Assembly (NCBI RefSeq): GCF_902141855.1
Contig: NZ_CABFVH010000019.1
Coordinates: forward strand, 1 to 64,000
Source: Methylobacterium dankookense
Lineage (GTDB): Bacteria; Pseudomonadota; Alphaproteobacteria; Rhizobiales; Beijerinckiaceae
Length of the DNA stretch: 64,000 bases
Direction of reading: 5' to 3'
The position numbers and the translations under genes were made by a program. Shown one piece after another: positions 44,143 through 52,962 of this stretch (position 1 is the first letter of the stretch; every line of letters starts with the position of its first letter). The notes under the pieces were generated by a model. That model saw only the letters and a list, made by a program, of their open reading frames with translations, was not told the origin of the DNA and searched no databases.

Positions 44143-45396
44143 TCAGCCCGCCTTCGCCATCGGGTTCTCGGTGGGGGTCGTGATGGGGACGACGTTGTGC
44201 AGGGTCTTGTCGGCGCCGTCGAAGAAGCGGCGGATGTTGCGCGCCGCCTGCCGGATGCGCTGCTCGTTCTCGACCAGCGCGATGCGGACATACTCGTCGC
44301 CGTGCTCGCCGAAGCCGATGCCGGGCGCCACCGCCACGTCGGACTTCTCCAGCAGCAGCTTGGAGAATTCCAGGCTGCCGAGCTCGCGGAACTTCTCCGG
44401 GATCGGCACCCAGGCGAACATCGAGGCGGCGGGCGCCGGGATCTTCCAGCCGGCCTTGCCGAAGGAATCGACCAGCGCGTCGCGGCGCTTGCGGTAGATC
44501 GAGCGCATCTCGTGGATGCAGTCGTCGGGCCCGTTCAGCGCGGCGGTGGCCGCCACCTGGATCGGCGTGAAGGCGCCGTAATCGAGATAGGACTTCACCC
44601 GGGTGAGCGCCGCGAGCAGGCGCTGGTTGCCCACCGCGAAGCCCATGCGCCAGCCGGCCATGGAATAGGTCTTCGACAGGGAGGTGAACTCCACCGTGCA
44701 GTCGATCGCGCCCGGCACCTGCAGCACGGAGGGCGGCGGCTCGCCGTCGAAATAGACCTCGGCATAGGCGAGGTCCGAGAGCAGGATCAGCTCGTGCTTC
44801 TTCGCGAAGGCGACGAGGTCCTTGTAGAAGTCGAGGCCCGCCACGTAGGCGGTCGGGTTCGAGGGGTAGCAGACCACGAGCGCCACGGGCTTCGGGATCG
44901 AGTGCTGCATCGCCCGCTCGAGCGCCGGGAACATGGCCGGCGTCGGCTCGGCCGGCACGGAGCGGATCACGCCGCCCGCCATCAGGAAGCCGAAGGCGTG
45001 GATCGGGTAGCTCGGGTTCGGCACCAGCACCACGTCGCCCGGCGCGGTGATCGCCTGGGCCATGTTGGCGAAGCCCTCCTTGGAGCCGAGCGTCGCCACC
45101 ACCTGGGTGTCGGGGTTCAGGCTCACGCCGAAGCGGCGCTGGTAGTAGCCGGCCTGGGCGCGGCGCAGGCCGGCGATGCCTTTGGAGGCGGAGTAGCGGT
45201 CGGTGCGCGGGCGCCCCGCCGTCTCGCAGAGCTTGGCGATGACGTGCTTGGGGGCGTCGAGGTCGGGATTGCCCATGCCGAGATCGATGATGTCGGCGCC
45301 GTTGGCCCGGGCGGCAGCCTTGATCCGGTTCACCTGCTCGAAGACGTAAGGCGGAAGGCGCTTGATGCGGTGGAAGTCGGTCATGGCATTGTCCAT
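44143..45396 (-). CDS. Class I/II aminotransferase, AlaC (alanine transaminase) type
   Basis: A 417-aa PLP enzyme. The opening FHRIKRLPPYVFEQVNRIKAAARANGADIIDLGMGNPDL and the block GSKEGFANMAQAITAPGDVVLVPNPSYPIHAFGF closely follow E. coli AlaC, which makes alanine from pyruvate and glutamate. The PLP lysine is in SLSKTYSMAGWR. Database records of such proteins are often labelled LL-diaminopimelate aminotransferase; AlaC-like function seems more likely. Start ATG 45396; ATG 45384 (MTDFHRIKR) is equally possible. A small lipoprotein gene follows and another precedes it on the same strand. Confidence 0.85.
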   Translation of the reverse strand: MDNAMTDFHRIKRLPPYVFEQVNRIKAAARANGADIIDLGMGNPDLDAPKHVIAKLCETAGRPRTDRYSASKGIAGLRRAQAGYYQRRFGVSLNPDTQVVATLGSKEGFANMAQAITAPGDVVLVPNPSYPIHAFGFLMAGGVIRSVPAEPTPAMFPALERAMQHSIPKPVALVVCYPSNPTAYVAGLDFYKDLVAFAKKHELILLSDLAYAEVYFDGEPPPSVLQVPGAIDCTVEFTSLSKTYSMAGWRMGFAVGNQRLLAALTRVKSYLDYGAFTPIQVAATAALNGPDDCIHEMRSIYRKRRDALVDSFGKAGWKIPAPAASMFAWVPIPEKFRELGSLEFSKLLLEKSDVAVAPGIGFGEHGDEYVRIALVENEQRIRQAARNIRRFFDGADKTLHNVVPITTPTENPMAKAG

Positions 45397-45516
45397 CGCG
45401 CACGGGTCCCGTGTGGCGCTTCTTGGGTTCGGGCGTGCGGGTCGGCCTCTCTAGCACGGAAGGCCATTGCCGCCGACCCCGAAAACGAGCCGCCCGGCGC
45501 CGGCCCGGGGCGCGGA

Positions 45517-45897
45517 TCAGGGGGTCGGCGCAGAGGCCGGAGCAGGAGCCGGCGACGGGTTCACGGTCTTGCCGGCGCTCTCGGCGGCCTTGCCGCGGCT
45601 GACGTTGCGGCTGCGCGCGTTCTCGAGCTCCGCCTCCAGCGCCTTCTGGCCCTCCGTGGACTTCGCCCGCACCGTCCGCTTCGGCGCCGAGACGCCGACC
45701 GGCATGTAGTCCTGGTCGGCCTTGCGGCTGCTCGCGACGAAGTCCGGCGCGTCGGGGCCCTTCGGCGCCGAGCCCACGATGCCGGTGCCGCGGAGCGCCC
45801 CGACATCGCCGGAGCAGCCCCCGGCCCCGAGCAGGGCGGCGAGCAGGAGGGTGCGGGTGCTGCGGGTCACAGCTCTGTGATGGTTGGCGAAGAACAT
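45517..45897 (-). CDS. Hypothetical lipoprotein (126 aa)
   Basis: ATG 45897 gives an N-terminus with a basic stretch, a hydrophobic core (TLLLAALLGAGGC) and a lipobox with Cys near 28. The mature chain is polar and low-complexity: GIVGSAPKGPDAPDFVASSRKADQDYMPVGV, then KALEAELENARSRNVSRGKAAESAG and a Pro/Ala tail. The YMPVGV and ENARSR segments look like small conserved islands, but I do not recognise the family. It lies 120 bases upstream of the aminotransferase on the same strand and is divergent from phaC. Confidence 0.6.
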   Translation of the reverse strand: MFFANHHRAVTRSTRTLLLAALLGAGGCSGDVGALRGTGIVGSAPKGPDAPDFVASSRKADQDYMPVGVSAPKRTVRAKSTEGQKALEAELENARSRNVSRGKAAESAGKTVNPSPAPAPASAPTP

Positions 45898-46050
45898 GGT
45901 GCGGATGTAGCGGCGGCCGGTCACGCCGGTCTGGCAAAATCTCTGGCTCGCGCCTTAATTTGTCGGAAACGAGGCCCGTCCTGCGTTAGCTTGGATCAGG
46001 GCCCGCCGCGCATCTCAAGGCGCGGGCGGATCATAGGGAGAGATGCACGC

Positions 46051-47847
46051 GTGACCAGCCAGCCGTCGCTGCCGCCGCACGTACCCGATTTCGAGGCGCT
46101 GTCGCGCAACGCGGGCCTGTTCGTCGAGGCCATGGGACGCAACGTCTCGAACATGCTGAAGCCCGCGGACGGGGCGGCGGTGCCGGGCACCCCGCCCAAG
46201 GAGCTGAACGAGATGGCCCGCACGCTCGGCCTGGTGGCCGAGCGTTGGCTCTCGGACCCGCAGAAGAGCCTGGAGGCGCAGACCCGGCTGAGCGAATCCT
46301 TCGTCACCCTGTGGGGCCATACCTGGCTGCGCCTGCAGGGGCAGGAGCCGCCCCCGGTCGCCGCCCCGGAGCCGAAGGATCCGCGCTTCGCCAATGCCGA
46401 GTGGTCGACGAACCCCTATTTCGACTTCATCAAGCAGAGCTACCTGATCCTGATGCGCTGGGCCGAGGACCTCGTCGAGGAGGCCGAGGGGCTCGACGAG
46501 CGCACCCGCCACAAGGCGCAGTTCTACCTGCGCCAGATCGCCGGCGCCCTCTCGCCCTCGAACTTCGTGCTGACGAACCCCGAACTGCTCCGGCAGACGC
46601 TCACCGAGAACGGGGCGAACCTGCTGCGCGGCCTGCAGATGCTCCAGGAGGACATCGAGGCGGGCAAGGGCGCGCTGCGCGTGCGCCAGACCGATGCCAC
46701 GAGCTTCGAGGTCGGCCGCAACGTCGCCGTGAGCCCCGGCGAGGTGGTGTTCCGCAACGACCTGATCGAGCTGATCCAGTACGCGCCGACCACCGAGACG
46801 GTGCTGAAGCGGCCGTTCCTGATCGTGCCGCCGTGGATCAACAAATTCTACATCCTCGACCTCAATCCGCAGAAGAGCTTCATCAAGTGGATGGTCGACC
46901 AGGGCCTGACGGTGTTCTGCATCTCCTGGGTGAACCCGGACGAGCGGCACGCGGACAAGGACTTCGAGAGCTACATGCGCGAGGGCATCGAGGCGGCCAT
47001 CGACGCGATCGGCGCGGCCACCGGCGAGCGCGAGGTGTCGGCGGCAGGCTATTGCGTCGGCGGCACGCTGCTCGCCGTGACGCTCGCCTACCAGGCGGCC
47101 ACCGGCAACGTGCGCATCGGGAGCGCGACCCTGCTCACCACGCAGGTCGACTTCACCCATGCGGGCGACCTCAAGGTCTTCGCCGACGAGGAGCAGATCC
47201 GGGAGGTCGAGGCGCGCATGGCCGAGCGCGGCTACCTCGAGGGCGCGCGCATGGCCAACGCCTTCAACATGCTGCGCCCCAACGACCTGATCTGGTCCTA
47301 CGTGGTGAACAACTACGTGAAGGGGAAGCCGCCCTCGGCCTTCGACCTGCTCTACTGGAACGCCGACGCCACGCGCATGCCGGCGGCCAACCACTCCTTC
47401 TACCTGCGCAACTGCTACCTGGAGAACAACCTCGCCCAGGGGAAGATGGTGCTCGGCAACGTGCGCCTCGACCTGTCGAAGGTGAAGGTGCCTGTCTTCA
47501 ACCTCGCCACCCGCGAGGACCACATCGCCCCGGCGCTCTCGGTCTTCGAGGGCTCGCGCCGGTTCGGCGGCCCGGTCGACTACGTGCTCGCCGGGTCGGG
47601 GCATATCGCGGGCGTGGTCAACCCGCCGGCCAAGCCGAAATACGGCTACTGGACCGGCGGTCCGGTCCAGGGGCGCCTGGAGGACTGGATCGACGCCGCG
47701 ACGGAGAACAAGGGCTCGTGGTGGCCCTACTGGTTCTCGTGGATCGAGGCGCAGGCGCCGGAGCGGGTGCCCGCCCGCATCCCGGGCGCGGGCTCCCTGC
47801 CCTCTCTGGGCGCGGCGCCGGGCACCTATGTCCGGATCAAGTCCTGA
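46051..47847 (+). CDS. phaC: Class I poly(3-hydroxyalkanoate) synthase
   Basis: A 598-aa polymerase that joins hydroxyacyl-CoA units into PHA storage granules. The lipase-like box is GYCVGG at 333-338 with nucleophile Cys335, and the rest of the triad is Asp490 (TREDHIAP) and His518 (GSGHIAG). The N-terminal region (about 100-250) is the PhaC_N domain, and the length and single-subunit arrangement fit class I. Start GTG 46051 follows AGGGAGAG; the nearest ATG (46043) is out of frame. No phaA/phaB or phasin gene is adjacent. A strong hairpin at 47905 ends the unit. Confidence 0.96.
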   Translation: MTSQPSLPPHVPDFEALSRNAGLFVEAMGRNVSNMLKPADGAAVPGTPPKELNEMARTLGLVAERWLSDPQKSLEAQTRLSESFVTLWGHTWLRLQGQEPPPVAAPEPKDPRFANAEWSTNPYFDFIKQSYLILMRWAEDLVEEAEGLDERTRHKAQFYLRQIAGALSPSNFVLTNPELLRQTLTENGANLLRGLQMLQEDIEAGKGALRVRQTDATSFEVGRNVAVSPGEVVFRNDLIELIQYAPTTETVLKRPFLIVPPWINKFYILDLNPQKSFIKWMVDQGLTVFCISWVNPDERHADKDFESYMREGIEAAIDAIGAATGEREVSAAGYCVGGTLLAVTLAYQAATGNVRIGSATLLTTQVDFTHAGDLKVFADEEQIREVEARMAERGYLEGARMANAFNMLRPNDLIWSYVVNNYVKGKPPSAFDLLYWNADATRMPAANHSFYLRNCYLENNLAQGKMVLGNVRLDLSKVKVPVFNLATREDHIAPALSVFEGSRRFGGPVDYVLAGSGHIAGVVNPPAKPKYGYWTGGPVQGRLEDWIDAATENKGSWWPYWFSWIEAQAPERVPARIPGAGSLPSLGAAPGTYVRIKS

Positions 47848-47875
47848 GAATCCTGGATTCCAACGGTCGAGACCT

Positions 47876-48004
47876 TTGGCGGGTGCAGGGTGGAACCCTG
47901 CAGACGAAGCCCCGGCCCGGTATGCCGGGCCGGGGCTTCGAACCCGTGGCTGCGCGCCCCGGGACCCCGCCCAAGGGCCTCGGGCCCTTGGGGATCCCTG
48001 AGCC
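47876..48004. repeat. Intergenic palindromic repeat, family A (copy 6, with embedded terminator)
   Basis: GGGTGCAGGGTGGAACCCTGCA, the 16-bp hairpin at 47905-47940, and AAGGGCCTCGGGCCCTT lie between the convergent phaC and FadL-type genes. Confidence 0.72.
47905..47940. terminator. Perfect 16-bp hairpin between convergent phaC and the fadL-type gene
   Basis: CGAAGCCCCGGCCCGG, loop TATG, CCGGGCCGGGGCTTCG. It can fold identically in both transcripts, so it may end both units. Confidence 0.75.
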
Positions 48005-48011
48005 GGGTCGC

Positions 48012-49337
48012 TCAGTACTTGCGGATCAGCGGCGCGGCCTCGACGGGCCGGGCCGGCTCGCCGAACACGTAGCGGAAGCCCACCGAGACGACGTCGGCGC
48101 TGGCATCGGCGTAGCCCGCGAAGGCGAGGTTGGCGACGTTGTAATCGCGGCCCGGCCCGGAGAGGATCCGGTTGCGGTCGAGGAAGAAGTGCGAGTAGGC
48201 GAGGTTGAGCGTCAGCTTCTCGTTCCAGCGGTAGCTCGCGCCGATCGAGGCGATGTAGCGGTCGCCGTCGGGCAGGCGCACCGAGCGGTTGGCGAAGTCG
48301 ATCGGCGAGACCTCGTAGGCGAAGCCGCCGCGGAGCGTCAGGCTCGGCGACCAGTCGTACTCGGCGCCGATCGAGTAGGTGAAGCCGTCCTTGTAGTCGA
48401 GCGGCAGGTTGCTCACCGGCACCCCGAGGGTGCGCGAGACGATGCCGACATTGCCGAGCCGGGTCCAGTTGTCCCACTCGAAGCCGAGATTGATGCGGGT
48501 GACCGGGTTGATCGCCTGGGTCAGGCCGACGCTGAGCTTCTCGGGCGTGTTGAGGTTCGCCGTGACCTGGCCGGCGGTGCGGGCGAGCGCCACCAGCGGC
48601 ACGCCGATCGAGCCCTCGATGTCGTGGTGCACCGAGGAGCGGTAGCCGATGCCGAGCACCGTGCCGGCCCAGGGCGTGATGGTGGCGCCCGCGGTGAAGC
48701 CGACGCCCCAGGATTCGCCCTTGAGGAAGGCGCTCGGATAGGCGGTCGGCAGCAGGCCCGGGATCGGCAGGGCCTGCCGCAGGGTCAGGCGGAAATACTC
48801 GATGTTCGGGCCCGCGGCGACCGAGAGCCACTCGTTCACCTTGAAGCCGATCACCGGGTTGAAGGCGAGCGAGAAGATCCGGCTCGACCGGCCGTAGACC
48901 TCGCCGGCCCAGGTCTGGTTCGGCTTGGTCACGAGGCCGAACGGCGCGCCGGTCTGCAGGCCGATCCAGAGCCGGTCGCTGAGCTGGTAGGAGGTGGCCC
49001 CCGCCGGGACCACGGCGCCCTGCCCGATCTCGCCCGAGCCGCCGAGCGGCAGGAAGCCCGGATTGGTGCCGATCGTCGGCCGGATCTCCGACGACAGGTT
49101 GATGAAGGTAAGGTTCTGCTCCGTCACCCAGCCCGGGTTCATGGTGATGACGGCCGGGTTCCAGAACATCGAGGAGACGCCGCCGGAGCCCGACGCCGCA
49201 CCCGCGAAGGAGAGGCCCTGCGCCTGCGTGCTCTGCTCGCGGATGCCGAACGCGCCGGCGCCCGCCTCGCGCGTGCCCGACCAGAGCGCCGCAGCGGCGA
49301 CGCCCGCCAGCACGAGAGAACGAACCCTGACCGTCAT
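48012..49337 (-). CDS. Outer-membrane FadL/OmpP1-type transport protein
   Basis: A 441-aa beta-barrel for uptake of long-chain fatty acids or aromatic hydrocarbons. After a 28-residue signal peptide, the mature start GAFGIREQSTQAQGLSFAGAASGSGGVSSMFWNPA is the FadL hatch/N-terminal signature. Alternating strands follow, ending with VSVGFRYVFG close to the terminus. Start ATG 49337. It is convergent with phaC; fatty-acid uptake would feed PHA synthesis, but no shared regulation is shown. About 380 bases upstream are free of genes. Confidence 0.9.
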   Translation of the reverse strand: MTVRVRSLVLAGVAAAALWSGTREAGAGAFGIREQSTQAQGLSFAGAASGSGGVSSMFWNPAVITMNPGWVTEQNLTFINLSSEIRPTIGTNPGFLPLGGSGEIGQGAVVPAGATSYQLSDRLWIGLQTGAPFGLVTKPNQTWAGEVYGRSSRIFSLAFNPVIGFKVNEWLSVAAGPNIEYFRLTLRQALPIPGLLPTAYPSAFLKGESWGVGFTAGATITPWAGTVLGIGYRSSVHHDIEGSIGVPLVALARTAGQVTANLNTPEKLSVGLTQAINPVTRINLGFEWDNWTRLGNVGIVSRTLGVPVSNLPLDYKDGFTYSIGAEYDWSPSLTLRGGFAYEVSPIDFANRSVRLPDGDRYIASIGASYRWNEKLTLNLAYSHFFLDRNRILSGPGRDYNVANLAFAGYADASADVVSVGFRYVFGEPARPVEAAPLIRKY

Positions 49338-49717
49338 GCTTTCCGACCCCTTCAGTTCTTTGACGGTGCTGGATTCTCGAACCCCATCCGAGCTGGCACC
49401 TTGGAAATCATTGTGGCGGGAGAGATGATATTTTGCAAGTCTCGGATATTCTGATGGAAATCCGTAAAACACCGGTACGAATAGAGTAGATCCGCAAGAG
49501 TACTGTCCTGTGCGGTGCGGTGACGGTACTGGCGAAATAGTTCACATCTGAACTTTATCGCCTCTTCTTGCCCCGGCGCTGCGCAGGAGCCCCTCGCTGT
49601 GATATTCCGGCAACAAAACGCAGGATGCCCTTCCCCGGCACCACGCCGGCCGCGCTTGCTTCGACACCGTCCTGTCGCCATGGTCCCGGCGCCAGAACAC
49701 CTTCCGGGAGCGACGCG
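49338..49717. other. AT-rich divergent promoter region
   Basis: The gap between the FadL-type and FAH-family genes. The part at about 49410-49560 is far less G+C rich than the rest (GATGATATTTTGCAAG, GGAAATCCGTAAAAC), which suggests promoters for both genes or a small acquired piece. I see no coding frame or clear operator. Confidence 0.45.
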
Positions 49718-50602
49718 ATGAAGCTGATCCGCCACGGCGCACAGGGCAATGAGAAGCCCGGCCTCGTCGACCGGAACGGAGGCTACCGCGACCTGTCGGC
49801 GATCGTCCGCGACATCGCGGGCCCGGCGCTGGCGAAGGATTCCCTCGACCGGCTGCGGATGATCGATCCCGGAAGCCTGCCGCTGCTGCCGCCCGGCACC
49901 CGGCTCGGCCCCTGCGTCGGCGGCACGCGCAACTTCATCGCCATCGGCCTGAACTTCGCCGACCACGCCGCCGAGACCGGCGCGCCGATCCCGTCGGAGC
50001 CGATCATCTTCAACAAGGCGCCCTCCTGCATCTCGGGCCCGAACGATCCGGTGATCATTCCGAAGGGCGCGGCCAAGGTCGATTGGGAGGTGGAACTCGC
50101 CGTGGTGATCGGCGCGCGGGCATCCTACGTCCACGCCAACGAGGCCCTGGATTACGTGGCCGGCGTCTGCATCTGCAACGACGTCTCCGAGCGCGAATTC
50201 CAGATGGAGCGCGGCGGCACCTGGACGAAGGGCAAGGGCTGCCCGACCTTCGGGCCGGTCGGCCCCTGGCTCGTCACCCTGGACGAGGTTCCCGACCTCA
50301 AGGACCTGCGGATGAGCCTCGACGTCGCCGGACAGAGGATGCAGTCCGGCTCGACGGCGACCATGATCTTCGACGTGCCCCAACTCGTGGCCTACACCTC
50401 GCACTTCATGATGCTGGAGCCCGGCGACATCATCACCACCGGCACGCCGCCGGGCGTCGGCCTCGGCATGAAGCCGCCGCGCTATCTCAAGCCCGGCGAG
50501 GAGATGGTCGTGCGCATCGACGGCCTCGGCGAGCAGCGCCAGACCGTGGTGGCCTTCGACGACTGGACCGCGAAGGTCGCGGCGGGCGAGCCGACGCATT
50601 GA
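49718..50602 (+). CDS. Fumarylacetoacetate hydrolase-family protein
   Basis: A 294-aa FAH-fold enzyme. The metal-binding region is visible as Glu124/Glu126 in DWEVELAVVIG and Asp155 in CICNDVSEREFQ, followed by KGCPTFGPVGPWLVTLDEV and the GDIITTGTPPGVGLG block typical of the catechol-degradation/ureidoglycolate-lyase branch. Such enzymes hydrolyse or decarboxylate 2-oxo acids with a 4-carbonyl; the exact substrate is open. Start ATG 49718 with GGGAG upstream. It is a single gene; no aromatic pathway genes lie nearby. Confidence 0.88.
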   Translation: MKLIRHGAQGNEKPGLVDRNGGYRDLSAIVRDIAGPALAKDSLDRLRMIDPGSLPLLPPGTRLGPCVGGTRNFIAIGLNFADHAAETGAPIPSEPIIFNKAPSCISGPNDPVIIPKGAAKVDWEVELAVVIGARASYVHANEALDYVAGVCICNDVSEREFQMERGGTWTKGKGCPTFGPVGPWLVTLDEVPDLKDLRMSLDVAGQRMQSGSTATMIFDVPQLVAYTSHFMMLEPGDIITTGTPPGVGLGMKPPRYLKPGEEMVVRIDGLGEQRQTVVAFDDWTAKVAAGEPTH

Positions 50603-50773
50603 GGCGGGGAGGCTGAAACGAGGTGTCGCGCGGCGCGAATTCGGCCGCGCGGCGTGCTCGAGCGACGAAATCTGTCATGCTGCCCCGCTCGGCCGCTTTC
50701 GTCGCGGTTCGAAAGCTCAGAAACCGTTAGTGAGTCCCGCGCATTCTGGAGATCCTCTCAACCGGGATCACCG

Positions 50774-51838
50774 ATGCACGCTCAACGCGCCACCCTCACG
50801 GCAACGCCGGACGCGGATCCCGCGCCGCGGACCCTGCGGGACATCACTGCGCTCGTCGGCGAGGTCGGGCGCATCGCGAAGGACAAGGGCGGCGAGATCC
50901 GAAAGATCACGGGGCAGACCCGGATGCTCGCGCTGAACGCCCTGATCGAGGCCTCCCGCGCCGGTGAGCAGGGGCGCGGCTTCGCGGTGGTTGCCCAGGA
51001 GGTCCGCGAGGTCGGAGGCCGTATCGAGATCCTCGCCCGCGAACTCGAGACCCATCTCGCCGCGCGGATCGAGACGCTCAAGGAGGCGGTGTCCGCGATG
51101 GCGGGCCGGGCCCAGGAGGAGCGCCTCGTCGACCTCGCCCTGAACGCCGTCGAGCTGATCGATCGCAACCTCTACGAACGGACCTGCGACGTGCGCTGGT
51201 GGGCCACGGATGCGGCGATCGTCGCCTGCGCGGCGGAGCCGAGCGAAGCCGCCGCAGCCTACGCCACCACGCGCCTCGGCATCATCCTGTCGGCCTACAC
51301 GGTCTATCTCGATCTCTGGCTCTGCGACCGCGACGGTCGCATTCTGGCGACCGGCCGTCCCGACCGCTATCCGGGGCTGAAGAACCGCACCGTGTCGGGC
51401 GAGTTCTGGTTCCGCGAGGCGCTGTCCCTGCCGGACGGCGATGCGTTCTGCTGCGCCGATGTGCGCCACGAGCCGGGCCTCGGCAACGCGCAGGTGGCGA
51501 CCTACGCGGCCGGAATCTGGGATGCCGGCCGGCCCTGCGGCGTGCTGGCCATCCATTTCGACTGGGAGCCCCAGGCCCGCGCCATCGTCTCGGGCGTCCG
51601 CGTGGCACCCGAGGACAGGGCCCGGACACGGGTGATGCTGGTCGATGCCCGCCGCAGGGTGATCGCCGCCTCGGACGGGCGCGGCATCCTCAGCGAGACC
51701 GTTTCGGCCGATCCCTCCGGCCGCACGAGCGGCATCGTGTCGGCCCCCCGCGCCGTCACCGCGTTTCACCGCACCCCGGGCTACGAGACCTATCGCGGCC
51801 TCGGCTGGTACGGGATGATCGAGCAGGCGCCGGCCTGA
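50774..51838 (+). CDS. Soluble chemoreceptor with inverted order: signalling tip then sensor
   Basis: A 354-aa cytoplasmic protein without any membrane segment. Residues about 20-95 hold only the membrane-distal hairpin of a methyl-accepting protein, with the conserved tip [31 protein letters not shown]. The remaining 250 residues look like a Cache/PAS-like sensor ([57 protein letters not shown]). The usual order is sensor first. It could act as a diffusible CheA/CheW partner or as a decoy. Start ATG 50774. It lies upstream of bioB but is not obviously linked to it. Confidence 0.82.
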   Translation: MHAQRATLTATPDADPAPRTLRDITALVGEVGRIAKDKGGEIRKITGQTRMLALNALIEASRAGEQGRGFAVVAQEVREVGGRIEILARELETHLAARIETLKEAVSAMAGRAQEERLVDLALNAVELIDRNLYERTCDVRWWATDAAIVACAAEPSEAAAAYATTRLGIILSAYTVYLDLWLCDRDGRILATGRPDRYPGLKNRTVSGEFWFREALSLPDGDAFCCADVRHEPGLGNAQVATYAAGIWDAGRPCGVLAIHFDWEPQARAIVSGVRVAPEDRARTRVMLVDARRRVIAASDGRGILSETVSADPSGRTSGIVSAPRAVTAFHRTPGYETYRGLGWYGMIEQAPA

Positions 51839-51841
51839 CGC

Positions 51842-51879
51842 CCGGATCCGCCATCCCGACGGGGTCGAACGGATTTGGT
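51842..51879. repeat. Degenerate family D inverted repeat
   Basis: CCGGATCCGCCATCCCGACGG followed by CGAACGGATTTGG, clearly related to 15283-15319 but with a damaged left arm. It lies between the soluble chemoreceptor and bioB. Confidence 0.55.
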
Positions 51880-51933
51880 GGGAGAGGCACGGCGAGGCTT
51901 GATTTCTGCCGGCTGATTCCGCTCAAAGGCTGC

Positions 51934-52947
51934 ATGAGCGAGACCTGCCCTCCCCGTTCGACAGAGCCCGAGTTCGGCGCGATCCGCCACGACTGGAGCG
52001 TGGCCGAGATCCGGGCGATCCACGACCTGCCGCTGCTCGACCTCGTCCACCGGGCGGGCAGCGTGCACCGGATGCACAACGACCCGGCCGACATCCAGCG
52101 GGCGAGCCTGCTCTCGATCAAGACCGGCGGCTGCCCCGAGGATTGCGCCTACTGCCCGCAATCGGCTCATCACAAGGGGACGGGCATGGCCCGCGAGCGG
52201 CTGATGCCGGTCGACGCCGTGCTGAAGGAGGCGGCTGCGGCCAAGGCCAACGGCGCCCACCGCTTCTGCATGGGCGCGGCCTGGCGCCAGCCGAAGGACG
52301 GCCCGGAATTCGACGCGGTGCTCGCCATGGTGCGGGGCGTGCGCGGCCTCGGAATGGAGGCCTGCGTGACGCTCGGCATGCTCAGCCCCTCGCAGGCCGA
52401 GCGCCTCGCCGAGGCCGGCCTCACCTCCTACAACCACAACCTCGATACCGGGCCCGACTTCTACGGCGACATCATCTCGACGCGTACCTACGACGACCGC
52501 CTGAAGACGCTGGAGAACGTGCGCGCGGCCGGGATCGGCGTCTGCTGCGGCGGCATCGTCGGCATGGGCGAGGGCGTGACCGACCGGGCGGCGATGCTGC
52601 AGGTCCTCGCCAACCACGCGCCGCATCCCGAGAGCGTGCCGATCAACGCGCTGGTCGCGGTACCGGGCACGCCCCTGGAGGAGCAGCCAGCGGTCGATCC
52701 GCTCGACCTCGTGCGCATGTGCGCCACGGCTCGCATCGTGATGCCGAAGGCGCGGGTACGCCTCAGCGCCGGACGCAAGAGCCTGACCCGCGAGGCGCAG
52801 ATCCTCTGCTTCCTGGCCGGCGCCAACTCGATCTTCTACGGCGAGCGCCTGCTCACCACCGCCAACAACGAGGCGGACGAGGACGCCGCGCTGCTGCGCG
52901 ACATCGGCATCACGGTCCACGCCCCCGTGCTCGCCGCGGCGGAGTAG
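51934..52947 (+). CDS. bioB: Biotin synthase
   Basis: A 337-aa radical SAM enzyme that inserts sulfur into dethiobiotin. The [4Fe-4S] motif is Cys67, Cys71 and Cys74 ([13 protein letters not shown]). The second cluster region, the [14 protein letters not shown] block, and the [20 protein letters not shown] ending are standard. Start ATG 51934 has only a weak AAAGG nearby. It stands alone without other bio genes. The upstream gap carries a degenerate family D inverted repeat. Confidence 0.97.
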   Translation: MSETCPPRSTEPEFGAIRHDWSVAEIRAIHDLPLLDLVHRAGSVHRMHNDPADIQRASLLSIKTGGCPEDCAYCPQSAHHKGTGMARERLMPVDAVLKEAAAAKANGAHRFCMGAAWRQPKDGPEFDAVLAMVRGVRGLGMEACVTLGMLSPSQAERLAEAGLTSYNHNLDTGPDFYGDIISTRTYDDRLKTLENVRAAGIGVCCGGIVGMGEGVTDRAAMLQVLANHAPHPESVPINALVAVPGTPLEEQPAVDPLDLVRMCATARIVMPKARVRLSAGRKSLTREAQILCFLAGANSIFYGERLLTTANNEADEDAALLRDIGITVHAPVLAAAE

Positions 52948-52962
52948 CGCCGCGGCCCGCGC

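Noticed and set aside
43291..46050. Extension of phaC by 920 codons upstream
   Set aside because: An accidental open frame through two minus-strand lipoprotein genes and the aminotransferase; PhaC begins at GTG 46051 behind AGGGAGAG.
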